The position numbers and the translations under genes are program-made. DNA of 64,000 nt from Ursus arctos (taxonomy: Eukaryota > Chordata > Mammalia > Carnivora > Ursidae), in NCBI RefSeq assembly GCF_023065955.2, contig NW_026622874.1, positions 10,894,001 to 10,958,000 on the forward strand. Reading direction: 5' to 3'. The notes below the pieces were generated by a model that was not told where the DNA came from, searched no databases, and saw only the letters and a list, made by a program, of their open reading frames with translations. Below, piece by piece: positions 24,251-35,738 of the stretch. Within the stretch, counting starts at the first letter, position 1. Each line of letters starts with the position of its first letter.

Positions 24251-25189
24251 AGTCATTCTATCTTTGTTCTAGTTTATATCTAATTTGCCGGTTCAGTCAG
24301 CTGTTCACTCACAATTTTAATTATCTTAAAAAAACAATAAACAAAACCCTGTCCTGATTTCCAACAGAAATCAGATATAAAAATGGCAAACATCAAGATC
24401 TGTTTATTCATGTAACCAAAAAGTATCCCTTTCTAATTTTTTACAATGACTAATCAATAAACACTCAACATCATCATTTTCTCTTAAAGTCCTCTACATT
24501 AGAGTCAGATTTTAATAATCACACTTTCACAATCACATTTAATACTTAACTTCTATTCTTCTTTGTCCCTGAAAAGATAGAGAGTAGGTCCTGCCAACTC
24601 TTTCTCTAATGGTGTCATCAGGTCTGCTCTTAACTGTTTCTAGAGCCCTTGCCTTAAACCTCTTCCAATTTAGTTTGCTCTTGTTGCATCAAGGGAATGA
24701 CTCCATATGCTCAAAATTAAGCTAAATATGAGGAATTGCTATTTCCTGCCACATGGGATTCCACTCATACAAAATCCACAATTGTAGCCTGGATTTTAAG
24801 ACTACCCATCCCAAATTCATCTCTACCAGCATTCGCTGGTACCACTATCTTTAAAAAAATGTATTTCCTTGTGCTTCTAGGTATGCATTTCCTATTGAAG
24901 TCAAGCAAATATTCTTGCTGTATACCATAGTAAATTTGCAAATTCCTTCACTGTTGCCTTTGTACAGGCTTTAGAGCTTTTCTCATTCTCTTTGTGCCTT
25001 GATTCTTCTTTAAAACCCCTTTCACTACTCTCTTCCTCTAAGTAAGTTTTCTCAATTATCTCCAGGTCATATCATTTGCTCCTTTATTAAACAATCCTTT
25101 AACATTTGCATTTTACTTGAACTAAAAATATTTTAGCCCTTATTGTATGTTTCTCTGTAAGTGTTTTAAAAGATCATTATGTGTGTGCT
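24251..25189. other. unassigned intronic sequence
   Basis: No recognisable repeat or exon. The region is T/C-rich in places. Parts around 24560-24900 may be further ancient L2 but are too diverged to call. Confidence 0.35.
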
Positions 25190-25345
25190 CTTCAGTCTTT
25201 GAGAACAGGTATACTGCTCTCCCCTACAGAGCTTAATCTAGCAGCAAGCACTCTCACACAAGTTGATTTCTTAATAGGTGCTGTTAACTTTCTATCCTAC
25301 ATATAAGGGAACTCAATAAATGCTCTCTGGATTAAACTGAATTAG
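25190..25345 (+). repeat. probable L2 LINE 3'-end relic
   Basis: TTTGAGAACAGGTATACTGCTC with a later ACTCAATAAATGCTCTCTGGATT ending resembles the L2 terminus. Weak. Confidence 0.5.
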
Positions 25346-25418
25346 ATGCTCATATTCAATAAACTATTTATAAGTGATGGTAAAATAAAGAAAAGAGAAT
25401 AAATTTGAATTATAGTTA

Positions 25419-25575
25419 GGGGCGCTTGGGTGGCTCAGTCCATTAACCATCTGACTCTTGGTTTCAGCTCAGGTCACGATCTCAAGGTCATGAGATCGAG
25501 CCCCAGGTTAGCTCCATGTTCAGTGTGGAGTATGCTTGTCCCTCTCTCGCCCCCTCTGGCCCTCCCCTGGCTCAG

Positions 25576-25613
<38 letters not shown>

Positions 25614-25643
25614 CCTAAAATAAATATAAAAAATCTTTTTTAA
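25419..25643 (+). mobile_element. Can-SINE (SINEC), older copy with long (CT)n
   Basis: Head GGGCGCTTGGGTGGCTCAGTCC, then CAGCTCAGGTCACGATCTCAAGG, a CTCTCT tract of about 30 bases (25578-25608), and a tail AAATATAAAAAATCTTTTT. A weak duplication AATTATAGTTA / AATTACAGTG flanks it. Its TCAGCTCAGGTCACGATCTC form is older than the CGGCTCAGGGCGTGATC copies. Confidence 0.94.
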
Positions 25644-26277
25644 AAATTACAGTGTTTCAAATCAGTAATGCTTCCCTTAATCCTACTCAGCTTTTAACAT
25701 TTGCAGGGAGATTTCTCATGTGTGTTCTAATGCTACTTTTGCTTTTTAGGTCCATCCCCTTCCTCTTCACTCCTTTTTCCACCCAATGTCTATATGAAGA
25801 AACCCCAAAGCAAAATGAAAAGTATACTAGAGGTTATCAAGTTTCACATAAGTCCCATTGCTCGTACTTATGGTATGAAGCCACCATATCAATATTCTTC
25901 ACACTGAGAGCTTTATTTAGAGCCTCCCTATGTCAAAAGATAATTAGTATCTTAGATAAGTTCTATCAGACAGCTTGATCAATTTATTTATCTAGACAAT
26001 TTAGCATGAAGAAACAATAAAAGAAAATGCCACAGTAAAGTAAAAAAATACACAGTAAAGCTTTCTGCCCATTCTATACTGTCACTAGGCTAATAAAAAA
26101 TTCACTTTTTCTTGGAATATTAAAAATTATTCAAAATGCTATTCTGAATAAAAATTTATCTGATTTAGTCATTTTGGTATTATTTCTTTTAAAGAACAAA
26201 CTAAAACTATTAAACCTGTTAAGATTCTTAGCTAGTGAATAAAACAAGCTTGATTAATATTTTAAACACTAACTTAC
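25644..26277. other. NME7 intron next to the 26278 exon
   Basis: No repeat was recognised. It includes the GTAAGTTAGTG donor of the exon (minus strand). Confidence 0.5.
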
Positions 26278-26379
26278 GGGATCAGCAGGTCCACAGAATT
26301 CTCGAAATGTCTTTGTAGGATTATTTTGTTGAATCTCCATTGCTACACAAGGGCCAGAATACATTTCTGTCACCATCTC
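26278..26379 (-). CDS. NME7: NME7 internal exon encoding part of the second NDP-kinase domain (34 codons)
   Basis: NME7 is a nucleoside-diphosphate-kinase family protein (a DM10 domain followed by two NDK domains) associated with the gamma-tubulin ring complex and ciliary axonemes. Read on the minus strand, this exon encodes 34 residues, starting EMVTEMYSGPCVAMEIQQNN and ending TKTFREFCGPADP, nearly the human protein (roughly residues 297-330 of 376, numbering from memory). MYSGPCVAM is the family's xSGPxVAM strand, and TKTFREFCGPADP aligns with the VKTGRxMLGxTNP loop. The Arg is kept; the usual nucleotide-contacting Thr is Ala. The donor is CCC|GTAAGT at 26277-26276. The acceptor is CATAG, with a poor pyrimidine tract but a good branch-point match TACTAAT (26405-26411, branch A about 27 nt upstream). 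The exon is phase 0 at both ends, so skipping it would remove 34 residues without a frameshift. The catalytic-His exon (NAVHC region) is not in the window. Confidence 0.96.
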
Positions 26380-26899
26380 CTATGATATATGAGAACATTT
26401 AAAAATTAGTAAAAATTAATAATCTTTTACTCAGCCTCTTTTAATTGCACCACTATTACAGATATTAAAATCTTACATTTGAATCCTCATGTACCCCACA
26501 TGCCAAGCAGCTCCCCAATTCTGTCCATTTCTCCTGAAAAAAACGTGTTTTAGATATGTTCCCTCATCTCAATTCCTACCACTAGCATCGTTTAATGCTT
26601 TACCACTTGAGACTTTCATTAATTGAAATGATCTTCTTGTATGTCTTCCTTTTAAAGGTTTCTCCTCTTAAATACAGTCCTATCGAACATTCCTAAAGAT
26701 CTAAATTTCAAAGTGTTTCTTCCAAAGACACTTTTAAAAATCATAATCATTTTCAGAAATGAAGACAACAGGGACCAGATTCTCTCACATTAAACATCTA
26801 GAAATGAGACAATATATATGAAACAACAGTTTTCAAACACTAGATGACAGGCAGTGCAGTATTATGATCCCTGATAGAAGAGAATCAAATGAAGTAAGC
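26380..26899. other. NME7 intron upstream of the 26278 exon
   Basis: Carries the acceptor and the branch-point-like TACTAAT at 26405-26411 (minus strand). No repeat is evident until L1ME wording starts after about 26900. Confidence 0.5.
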
Positions 26900-27709
26900 C
26901 ATATGACTGCCCCATCTTACTTCCTGGAGGAAGTTTCCAGATAATGGGACAGGGAGAGGAAACACAACAGAGCCCAACACTCTCACTGAGCAGAAGAGAC
27001 AAAGATTGGAGTTAGGGAGGCCAATGTAGCTAGAATTTGTAGGACAGATTACTAGAGGAGGTGAGAGAACTATGGGAGAGTAAGTTACAGGGATCTGCAG
27101 AGAAGTTCACCTGAGTCTTTGGCTAAGAGTCTATATATGTGTAGAGGAAACTACCCAAAGTGAAGAAAAGAACTCCCAGAAGCAGTTAAGTGAAACCATT
27201 CACAGAGAGAGCACAAGGCTGAGAAGACTTTGCATTTCCACCAGCCGGAGTGGAAAGCCCTCATGTGATACACAGGGCATCAGGTAGACCCCTCAGAAAG
27301 GTATTGCACCATAATAGTTGGCCTTATATATGGAATGCTCTGTACCCCTCCTATAAAGCTTAAAAGCAAGCCTTGAAAAGGTCAAACTGATCCTAAGTAA
27401 CTTCCGTGAGTGCCAAAACTATGTCAAACACTCTTTGAAGGAATATGACATACATACCATGTAACATTATAAATTTCACATTATCCAGCATCCAATAAAA
27501 ATTACTAGGCATGCAAAGAAATAAGAAAATATGAACCATCACTAGAAGAAAACTCAACAAAATGACACAGATGTAGCAATGACGGAAATGATTTTGGTTA
27601 CATAGAATGTTAAAACGGCTAGCGTAAATGGGCTCTACATGCAAATCAGAGGAAGGAAACATGGACATGATGCAGAGAAAATCGATGATATTAAAAAGGC
27701 CCGAAGAAT
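26900..27709 (+). mobile_element. ancient L1ME-like LINE-1, 5' region
   Basis: CACATTATCCAGCATCCAATAAAAATTACTAGGCATGCAAAG around 27475-27520 is a characteristic old-L1 5' block. Earlier sequence is compatible but diverged; the left limit is approximate. Confidence 0.6.
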
Positions 27710-27813
27710 ACACTCGTGGTGAGCACAGCATAACATATAGGGTTATTGAATCACTATGCCATACACATGAAACTAACGTAACACTGTGCCAACTATACTC
27801 AAAACAAACAAAC
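27710..27813 (+). mobile_element. old LINE-1 3'-end fragment
   Basis: GTGGTGAGCACAGCATAACATATAGGG and CATGAAACTAACGTAACACTGTGCCAACTATACTC match the L1 3' UTR also seen at 19340-19440. It ends in an A-rich run where a SINE then inserted. Lies within the older L1ME element. Confidence 0.78.
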
Positions 27814-27827
27814 AAAAAAAACACCCA

Positions 27828-28048
27828 GGGCGCCTGGGTAGCGCAGTCGTTAAAGCGTCTGCCTTCGGCTCAGGGCGTGATCCCGGCGTACCGGGATCGA
27901 GTCCCACATCGGGCTCCTCCGCTGTGAGCCTGCTTCTTCCTCTTCCACTCCCCCTGCTGTGTTCCCTCTCTCGCTGGCTGTCTGTCACATAAATAAATAA
28001 AATCTTAAAAAAAAATAAATAAATAAATAAAAAAAAAAAAAAAAAAAA
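27828..28048 (+). mobile_element. Can-SINE (SINEC), very young, long poly(A)
   Basis: GGGCGCCTGGGTAGCGCAGTCG head, CCCGGCGTACCGGGATCGAG, and a tail of AAATAAATAAAATCTT, TAAA units and an A run of nearly 30. Duplication AAAAAAAACACCCA lies at 27814-27827 and 28049-28062. The long, nearly pure tail points to a recent insertion. Confidence 0.98.
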
Positions 28049-28062
28049 AAAAAAAACACCCA

Positions 28063-29040
28063 AATGGAACTTCTAGTGATGAAGACTACATCTGAATTAA
28101 ATACCCTGGATGGGATGAACAAAACAAAATACTGCAGAAGGACAATAAATTTGAAGACATGAAATACCAATTACTCAAAAGCAAGCACAGACAGAAAGAA
28201 GAATGAATAAAAATGTACCACGGTAATTTTTTTTCCAACGACAAGCTGTCTAATATGCATATAATTGGGAGTCCCAGGAAAAGAAAAGAAGGGGTGATGA
28301 ACAGATAAAGATTCCAAGAATTAATTGCTAAATATTTTCAAATTTGATAAGACTCATAAGCCAACAGATCCAACAGAGTCCAGGGAGAATAAACGCAAAG
28401 AAAAGTACAGTGAGCCAATAATTAAATTGGCTAAAAACAAAAAACCCCAATAACAAAAAACTCTTAAAAACAACCCTTCCCAAAAGAGACACATAACAGT
28501 AGAACAAAGAAAGATGCAAATGACAACAACAAAAATCTGTCAGCCTACAATTCTATTCCCAGGTAGGAAGTTTTTTTTTGTTTTGTTTTGTTTTTTAAGA
28601 GAGGGTAAAGGGCAGGGAAGGGAGAGAGGGCGAGGGAGAGAAACTTAAGCAGGCTCCGCCAACCGCAGAGCCCGATGCAGAGCTCAATCTCACAACCCTG
28701 AGATCATGATCTGAGCTGAAATCAAGAGTTGGACACTTAACCAACTGAGCCGCCCAGGTTCCCTGGAAGATATTTTTCACAAATGAAGGAAAAATAACTT
28801 TTTCGGTCAGACAAAATGTGAGAGAATTGACTACCAGCAGCCCTATAACATAAGACATGTTAAAGGAAGTTCTTCAGACAGAAGGATAATAGTATCAGAC
28901 AAAAATAGGGACCTACACAAAACGATGGTAAACATGTGAGTAAATATAAAATATATTTTTTAGTTGGTGTGAAATATAATTGATTATTTAAAGCAAAATA
29001 TTAAAAATGCATTGTAGGGTTTATAATATAAATGGAAATA
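28063..29040 (+). mobile_element. ancient L1ME-like LINE-1, ORF1 region
   Basis: GAGTCCCAGGAAAAGAAAAGAAGG and TTTTCAAATTTGATAAGACTCATAAGCC, then TTAAAGGAAGTTCTTCAGACAGAAGG, are old L1 ORF1 blocks in the right order. Interrupted by an antisense SINE. It appears to continue the element of 26900-27709. Confidence 0.7.
28571..28763 (-). mobile_element. Can-SINE, antisense, older copy
   Basis: T/G-rich tail, GAGGGAGAGAAACTTAAGCAGGCTC, CCTGAGATCATGATCTGAGC, and head GAGCCGCCCAGGTTCCC. Shares the short flank GGAAG on both sides. Inserted in the L1ME ORF1 region, about 0.5 kb from the opposite-strand SINE at 27828. Confidence 0.92.
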
Positions 29041-29194
29041 AAGACGTATAACAACCACAGCACATAAGGGGGGGAAACGAAAGTATATCTACTCTTTTAA
29101 GGTTCTTAACTATATGTGAAGTGGTATAATGAGAAACACGAGAGAAAGAAAAGTACCTCTCACAGTGTCTGGAACACTCAGTGAATGTTCTTTT

Positions 29195-29400
29195 CTTCTC
29201 TACATGGGGAAAAAATACTTCAGGAAGAAGTGAAAATAAATATAAAGACTCAGAGGCAGAAGTACAGTTGGTGGGTATGAAGATCAGTATAGGAGCCAGG
29301 AGATCGGGAGCTAAAGTGAGACCACAGGAAAGCAGTAAGAGATGAGGCCAGACCACGTAGGGACATGCAAGCCATTTTAATGACTTTGGAGAGTTTATAA
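29195..29400 (-). repeat. L2 LINE fragment, antisense
   Basis: GAGGCCAGACCACGTAGGGACATGCAAGCCATTTTAATGACTTTGGA is the reverse complement of the L2 stretch seen forward at 5070-5130. Confidence 0.72.
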
Positions 29401-30019
29401 TATACAATGACAAAGTAAAATAAAGGTAATTTATTACAGAACAATATTTAAATATTAATTGGAACTCAGTAATCACACCTAATAGAAATGCCAGAAGTTA
29501 AAAGAGGAGGGAAAGAGCTTCACAACTGATATAGTCCACAGAACCCTACTCATTAGAATCCCTAAAGGTATCTCCCTGAAGTCACTTTGCTATTTCACAA
29601 AGGTCATATGTAATTGATTTTTTATGGATAATTATGTTGAGTCTGATTTTCTGTCTCATGATGTTGAAGTACTGCCTATACATAAATGTCAAGAGCCAAG
29701 TTCTCAGTGGGGGCAGAAGGCAGCAGGAATATGCCATCCAAAAAGAGAGGAGTGAATTTTGTCTGCTTTTCTTCCATTTACTTCTCTCCTTGTCTTTTGG
29801 TGTTAATCACAAATACCATTAAAAATACAGGCATGAAGGGCTATGCAAATGTACAAAATGGAAAGAAAAAAAACCTGTTGGAAAAAGGACTCCATCAAAA
29901 GCATAATGTGCTCCTTAAAAAAGTGGACCCAACAAAATTCTCAAGTCACCTAGGTTTTTGTTTTTGTTTTATTTTGTCACCTCGATTTTTAATTAAGTAA
30001 AAAATTACCAAAACCAAAC

Positions 30020-30225
30020 AGACCTGTTTGTTTCCTTCACAGCCCTTTGACTCCTGCCTTTTATGATGGGATCATTTGATTTAATGTCTGTCCTCACCAG
30101 ACCATAAGCTCCATGAATGCAGGTAGTGAGCTTTTCTTTGTTCATCTCTCTACTTGATATCTAACACATTGTTTGGCACACAGTAGACACTCAGTATATA
30201 GATGTAGTAAATAAGTGGATCTTGA
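30020..30225 (+). repeat. L2 LINE 3'-end relic
   Basis: CAGACCATAAGCTCCATGAATGCAGG then TTGTTTGGCACACAGTAGACACTCAGTATATAGATG is the L2 3' terminus. Confidence 0.78.
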
Positions 30226-30409
30226 TAACACAGTGAGGTAGGAATTACCTTTTTATGACTGCAAATGCTGAAGCAACAAATGTAAGTGTAAATGATCAAC
30301 ACAGGATTTACTACAAAGAATTATGTCAGATACAATAATGTCAGTGATGCTGTCCCTATTTCACACTATACATCCTATATTTAGGAGGATCGTTTCACCA
30401 ACATATCTT

Positions 30410-30842
30410 CATTTTTTTTATTATGATATGTTAGTCACCATACAGTACATCATTAGCTTTTGATGTAGTGTTCCATGATTCATTGTTTGCGTATAACACC
30501 CAGTGCACCATGCAATACGTGCCCTCCTTAACACCCATCACCGGCCTAGCCCATCCCCCCACTCCCCTCCCCTCTGTAACCCTCAGTTTGTTTCCCGGAA
30601 TCCATAGTCTCTAGTGGTTCCTTTTCCCCTCTGTTCCCCCCCACACTTCATTTTCCCCTCCCTTCTCCTAACGATCTCCCTGCTATTCCTTATGTTCCAC
30701 AAATAAGTGAAACCATGTGATAATTGTCTTCCTCTGCTTGACTTATTTCACTTAGTATAATCTCCTCCAGTTCCGTCCACGTTGATGCAAATGTTGGGTA
30801 ATCATTCTTTCTGATGGCTGAATAATATTCCATTGTATACAT
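30410..30842 (-). mobile_element. LINE-1 3' end, 5'-truncated, antisense
   Basis: Plus-strand TTTTTTTATTATGATATGTTAGTCACC starts it, followed by the complement of the carnivore L1 3' UTR and the last ORF2 codons (CATCAGAAAGAATGATTACCC in reverse). It stops at CCATTGTATAC. About 430 bp; no duplication could be identified. Low divergence suggests a young insertion. It is in the sense orientation to NME7. Confidence 0.95.
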
Positions 30843-33296
30843 TTAGAATAATAAAATGAGTGGAACCACTATTATGACCTGATATCTCTTATCATTTATT
30901 TTATATAAAAGAATGTGGAGACAAGGAGGAAGAAGTGTTGTATGAAAAGTTAGAATAAGACTCAAATCACCTGTTTTTGTCCCTTTAGACCATGTTGCCT
31001 CTTAAGATTATTTTTACAGGGTCTTCTTTTTGAATTAGATAAACTTCCTAAAATTAAGACACATCCAACAATCTGCAGCGTTTAAAAATTTACCTCTTCC
31101 TTGAACTTAAACTCGAGTCCTGAATATTAACTGCCATGAGAAATAAGAGGCCTTGTGGGAAATACAATATTCACAATAACAAGTGAGACTCAGTATTTGC
31201 TATCTGATTTTTGGGGTCCCAAATTAACCAACGAAAGATACTTCAATCACATGCATTTGCAGTGTACGGATACAGATCCTCACACAACCTCCTTTGAACA
31301 AAACCGAATTATAAATGGGAAAAGCATTTTAAAAGCATTAGAATAAGAATATTTACAAAATATTAGTTACTTAAACAAAATATTACTGGGATAAAAACAT
31401 TCTTATTTCCCTTTGGAGAAAATTTTCAAAGAAACAATTTCACTTAGTATCAACAGAACTTTATATCATATAAATACAGAACATCTCATAAAGATACGTA
31501 GATAATGTTCTGGTTCATGTATATACCCCATTTTCCCATTAGCAGAACACTCTAAACCAATTTTGATTTGAGATATTTGTTTTACACTGAATAAACCATT
31601 TCAAGATGAATAAAAAATGATAAGCATTACTAAAAATGGCTCACAAGGCTAACTCTGAAATAATGTAGTTTTTCTTCCCAAACAGCCAATATGTTCTTTA
31701 TCGTAAGTAGACTCTGTTATTAATATCACAAGATTTAAATAGTAGTGACAGAGAGACTATCTTACTGAGAGTACCAGACAGAAGAAAACACATCAACACC
31801 AATTATTCTGGGATATCCTGACATTACAGTACGATATTGCTACTGTCATTCAAATTCCTGATTTCTTAGGGAAAATGACACACCCACCCAGTGATGTTTT
31901 TACTTTTACCTCTAGAATTCCCCAAATCAAAAGAAAAAAATCCTAAGAGTAAATATATATTACCTAAAAATAAATTACATGTATAGTATTTTAAAGCACA
32001 ATATAGGAGACATTAAGTCAGAAATGAGGGGTTTTTTTAAAGTTATTTTCCAAAGGGAAATATGGCCCACCTCACATGTGTGCACAACACTAGTGACCTC
32101 AAGTATCTGTTACCAAATTCAATACTACATGATATTGTATGAAACTATAACTGATGATCAAAAGATATGTCTCCATGGGTTCATCTTATGCACAGCAGAG
32201 CTGTAACATAACATGAATGGAGGAAGATAGCAGTTTTCAACCATATTTTTTAAAGTAAAATTGAACAAATAAAAGAAGGAAAATATATAAAAGAGAGACT
32301 TAAGAAATGGAAAACAGCTGTCACTGTTTGAATTAAATAATAACACATTTTAAAATTCTTCCATTTAAGAAAATGCGTAACTCTAAAATGAAGAAGCTTG
32401 TAAGATTAAGGTTCAGTAAGCTGTAACAGAAGGAAAACCCACTGTGGTTCCTCTAAATAAGGTCTAAAGGGACACCAGTACGCTGAACACAAAACAGATT
32501 TCACAATCAGTCCTGACTTTGTAGGACTAAATAAGAAAAAGTCTCCGGCAGGTTCTCAGACCAGTGTATTTGTTCTTTTTAAAGAAGATTGAAAGGAAAA
32601 GTCATAGAGAAGTGAGAAGGGAAATCTAGTCTCATTGTCAAGAACGGTAAACTTTATGCCAAAAAAAAAAGCCAACACTCTGTAAAACTCTGTAGATGAG
32701 GAGACAGTCCACCAGCACAAGTGTATCTAAGATAATTTCATAAAGAGGAGAAGGAAACTAATTTTGATCAAATATCTACTATGTTTTATTTTAAGGAACG
32801 ACGTTTGGCTTATCATTTGTTTTCAAGAACGTACTTCATTGCCCTCTGACCAAATCCTTTCAAATCTTCTTATTTCTTCAGTCTCAGTCACATTTTGAGA
32901 TGACTCTACCTGCATTTATATCATTAAAGTAGATGTTAAATAATGCCCTGGAGTTATACTGTAACTATTTGCTTTTACCTTTCTAAAGCATTTGGAGAGT
33001 CTTCCTCTCTGAGAATATTATAAACTTCATAGAGAATGTCCAAATGTGTCAATATCCCAGCAAATTTTTTTTTTGCACTGTGGTATATTTTTGTTTTACA
33101 AATGAAACAATAAGATATTTTAAAAGCTGATTCAGTGGCTCTCAGAGATAAGAATGCCTCAGTCATGGGTCTGACCCGCTGGCAACTGGCAGACTCGTGA
33201 AAACTTTCATGATTATAAATTATACCGAGATCCCCCAGATTTAAGATACACAAACTGTTTTCAGTACCACTGCTTTACATTTACTTTGATACTTAC
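30843..33296. other. NME7 intron, largely unique sequence
   Basis: About 2.45 kb, AT-rich, with no recognised repeat. Short frames at 31155, 31979, 32158 and 32975 lack splice context and family likeness. The last few bases carry the GTAAGTATC donor of the 33297 exon. Confidence 0.5.
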
Positions 33297-33365
33297 ATTA
33301 TACTCAGACACTACTCCTTTATAAACTTCATAAAACTCTTCAACATTAACTCGATCCATGTTGAA
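33297..33365 (-). CDS. NME7: NME7 internal exon encoding part of the second NDP-kinase domain (23 codons)
   Basis: The minus strand encodes FNMDRVNVEEFYEVYKGVVS followed by EYN, 23 codons matching NME7 at about residues 274-296. EEFYEVYKG is the NDK-family helix usually written xxFYxxHxG, which packs against the nucleotide site. The acceptor is TTTGTTTCAATCCAG|TTC with a good pyrimidine tract, and the donor is AAT|GTAAGTATC. The frame joins exactly to the exon at 35739-35803 upstream and to 26278-26379 downstream; the join gives EYN-EM where the human protein has EYH-DM. Its length is a multiple of three and it starts and ends in phase 0. The intron to the next exon is 6,917 bp (26380-33296) and holds L1ME, two SINEs, L2 and an L1 3' end. 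Confidence 0.96.
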
Positions 33366-33540
33366 CTGGATTGAAACAAAGCAAAACATAACATAAGCCA
33401 ACCACCAAAAGAACATAAAATGAACCACACTCAGCACTTGGCATTTATGATCTCTTGGATAGATTTTCTTTACTTTAAAATATAAACCTTGCACAAATTA
33501 AGTACTCTGAAAATGTGTTGTTAAAGATCAGCTCATCAGT

Positions 33541-33745
33541 AATAAAAATGGGTAACATTTATTGAGTACTTAATGTATCAAGCACTGTTCTAGGACCTGT
33601 ACACGCATCATCTCATTTAATCCTCACAACAAACCCATAAATTACGTCACGTGCAGGTTACATAACCTTCAGATTTGCGTTCCATCTCAAGCAATCTGAC
33701 CCCACTGGTCACGCTCTTAACCACTACACTCTACCTCTCTCTGAA
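33541..33745 (-). repeat. MIR SINE relic, antisense
   Basis: ACATTTATTGAGTACTTAATGTATCAAGCACTG, then CATCTCATTTAATCCTCACAACAAACCC, then CTCTTAACCACTACACTCTACC, is a near full-length reverse-strand MIR. It lies in the 2.4-kb intron between two NME7 exons. Confidence 0.9.
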
Positions 33746-34319
33746 TGAAACCGCATTCTCAACACACATGAAAAACTTACAATGTCATATTGTTTACTGA
33801 TAGACTAGTGGCCCAAGAAATATTACTAATGAAAAGTACTTCAGATTTTGTAGCAGCCAAAAATAATACCCTTTTCCTCCCAAGCATTCAGAAAAATCCC
33901 TAGCTTGGTTCATAGTAAAGCATTTACACGAATTGTCTGGAAATCTAAAGTCAAAAAGAATTACAAGAGTATGCTTATAAGATAAACCTATAAAGACTCT
34001 TATCCAGGCAGGATTCAAATTTAGTTAAAAATAAAATTGCATTAAGTTCTAGGGTCTCAAGAACTAAGACCTTAGATTTTTTTTAAATATCCTCAGAATT
34101 AACAATTTTATTTTCTCTCCTACTTTGTTTCTTTATTGTCACCAGAATTGAAGATCACTGAGAAATTTCTGCCTAGCTGGGCAATAATTCAAGCTGGGAG
34201 GATTTATTCCATAGGCAATATAACTATTACAGGCAGTGAATTTTGTTTGATTTCAGTGTTTTATCCTACAGTCCCACAACTTGTTGTATTTTTAATATAA
34301 CAAAATAATAGACTATATA

Positions 34320-34535
34320 ATATTAAGTACTTATAATTTGCCCTGGAAATTCTACAAGGCATTGCCTAAGGTTATTTCATTTAATTCCTAAAATAATACA
34401 TTGAGGCAAATAATAATGTTCCCACTGGCCGGGAGATCCATGGGTGTAGAGGGCAGCCAACCCACGATTCAGAAATAGAGCTTCCTGACGCCAAAACTCA
34501 ATGACTATGATTGCCACTAAACTACCATGCCTCCC
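34320..34535 (-). repeat. MIR SINE relic, antisense
   Basis: TTATTTCATTTAATTCCTAAAATAATAC, then TGAGGCAAATAATAATGTTCCCAC, then GATTGCCACTAAACTACCATGCC. Heavily diverged reverse-strand MIR. Confidence 0.75.
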
Positions 34536-35738
34536 CCATAGGTTCAATCAATCCTTTTCTTAATTATTATTCTTGTTTTCACCAAGCACCTCCTCTGGCC
34601 AACCATGCTAGGTTGCAGGCCTAGAGTCGGATCAATGTTTAAATCTAAAATTTCTACAAAACACACCGTTTTAAAGCAGGCTTAGGTCCTACAATCCTAT
34701 GAATACATCACCAAGCTAATACTTTCAGGACGTTTTGGCCAACAATTTCTTTATAATCCTAGGTAAGATTCTTCAACTTTCTTACTAGTCTCCAAGTTTG
34801 GCCTGATGACTCTGCAAACTAGTCGATATTTCTGACCTTTTATTTGGTTTGCAGGCATTCCTACCAATTAGGGACACAAAACTGTCAGAATCCCAGTTAC
34901 TGCCCTGACCCCTGATTTTGGATGATCCTAGGACTTCGCAGAAATCAAAAGCAGTTCCTTCTCAGGAAAAGAACACATAAATCATACTGGTAAGAAAAAT
35001 CTCAGCTCCAAAGTCAGTATTTCATTATCAAAATAGCATAAACTTGCTGGTCTTCACACCTTGTAAAACCCAAATTGTTTATCTGACTCCTGTAACAACT
35101 TGTACCCCATTTTTTGTCAAGTGCTGGTAAGTACAGCACAAAGGTGTGAGCTCTACAGACATGGGTGTTGTTTCCTCAGTGAAGGGTTTCCTATAAATGC
35201 ATCCACTAGGCAATTTTGAACAGTTGTAGGCTCTTTGGAGGTCAAGTGGTGTGACTGCCAACAGAAGCTGAAATGTGCTAACTCCAAAGAAGGCTCTGAG
35301 GGAAAGTCCAGAAACCAGCAGAAGGCCCTGGTTAAGGGAAAAATCTCAACTGATTCTTTTTCTCCACTCTCTTCTTAGTCTCTAAACAACAGAAAGCTCA
35401 GTATTATCTACTCAACTTAATTCTATTTTTTGTTCGTAGGAACTAAATACATTGTTTCCATCTATAATTTATTTTGCAACCGAAGTCCCAGAAACTGTAC
35501 AAACCTGTTTTATAACCTTAAATTAGGTGTACCATTTGAATTTTAGTTCCCTCAGTGAAAGATTATATGGTAAAATAATTTCAAAAACATTTTTTTTTGA
35601 TTGTAAGGTTATCAAGCTCAGGAACTATATAGTTTTATTTTTAATGTGTTGAGTTCACAAGTGCACAGAGAAAATTCAATATAAAACATTAAGAAAAGAA
35701 ATCTGTCAATAGATTATGAGTTATTGCAAACTACTTAC
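34536..35738. other. NME7 intron, unique sequence
   Basis: No recognised repeat or exon in 1.2 kb upstream of the 35739 exon boundary. The donor GTAAGTAG of that exon lies at its right end. Confidence 0.5.

Noticed and set aside
1..26277. Expected terminal NME7 exon (catalytic-His region and stop codon)
   Set aside because: I scanned the minus strand for the NAVHC...FFKILDN reading and did not find it, so the exon probably lies left of the window. A diverged copy could have been missed.
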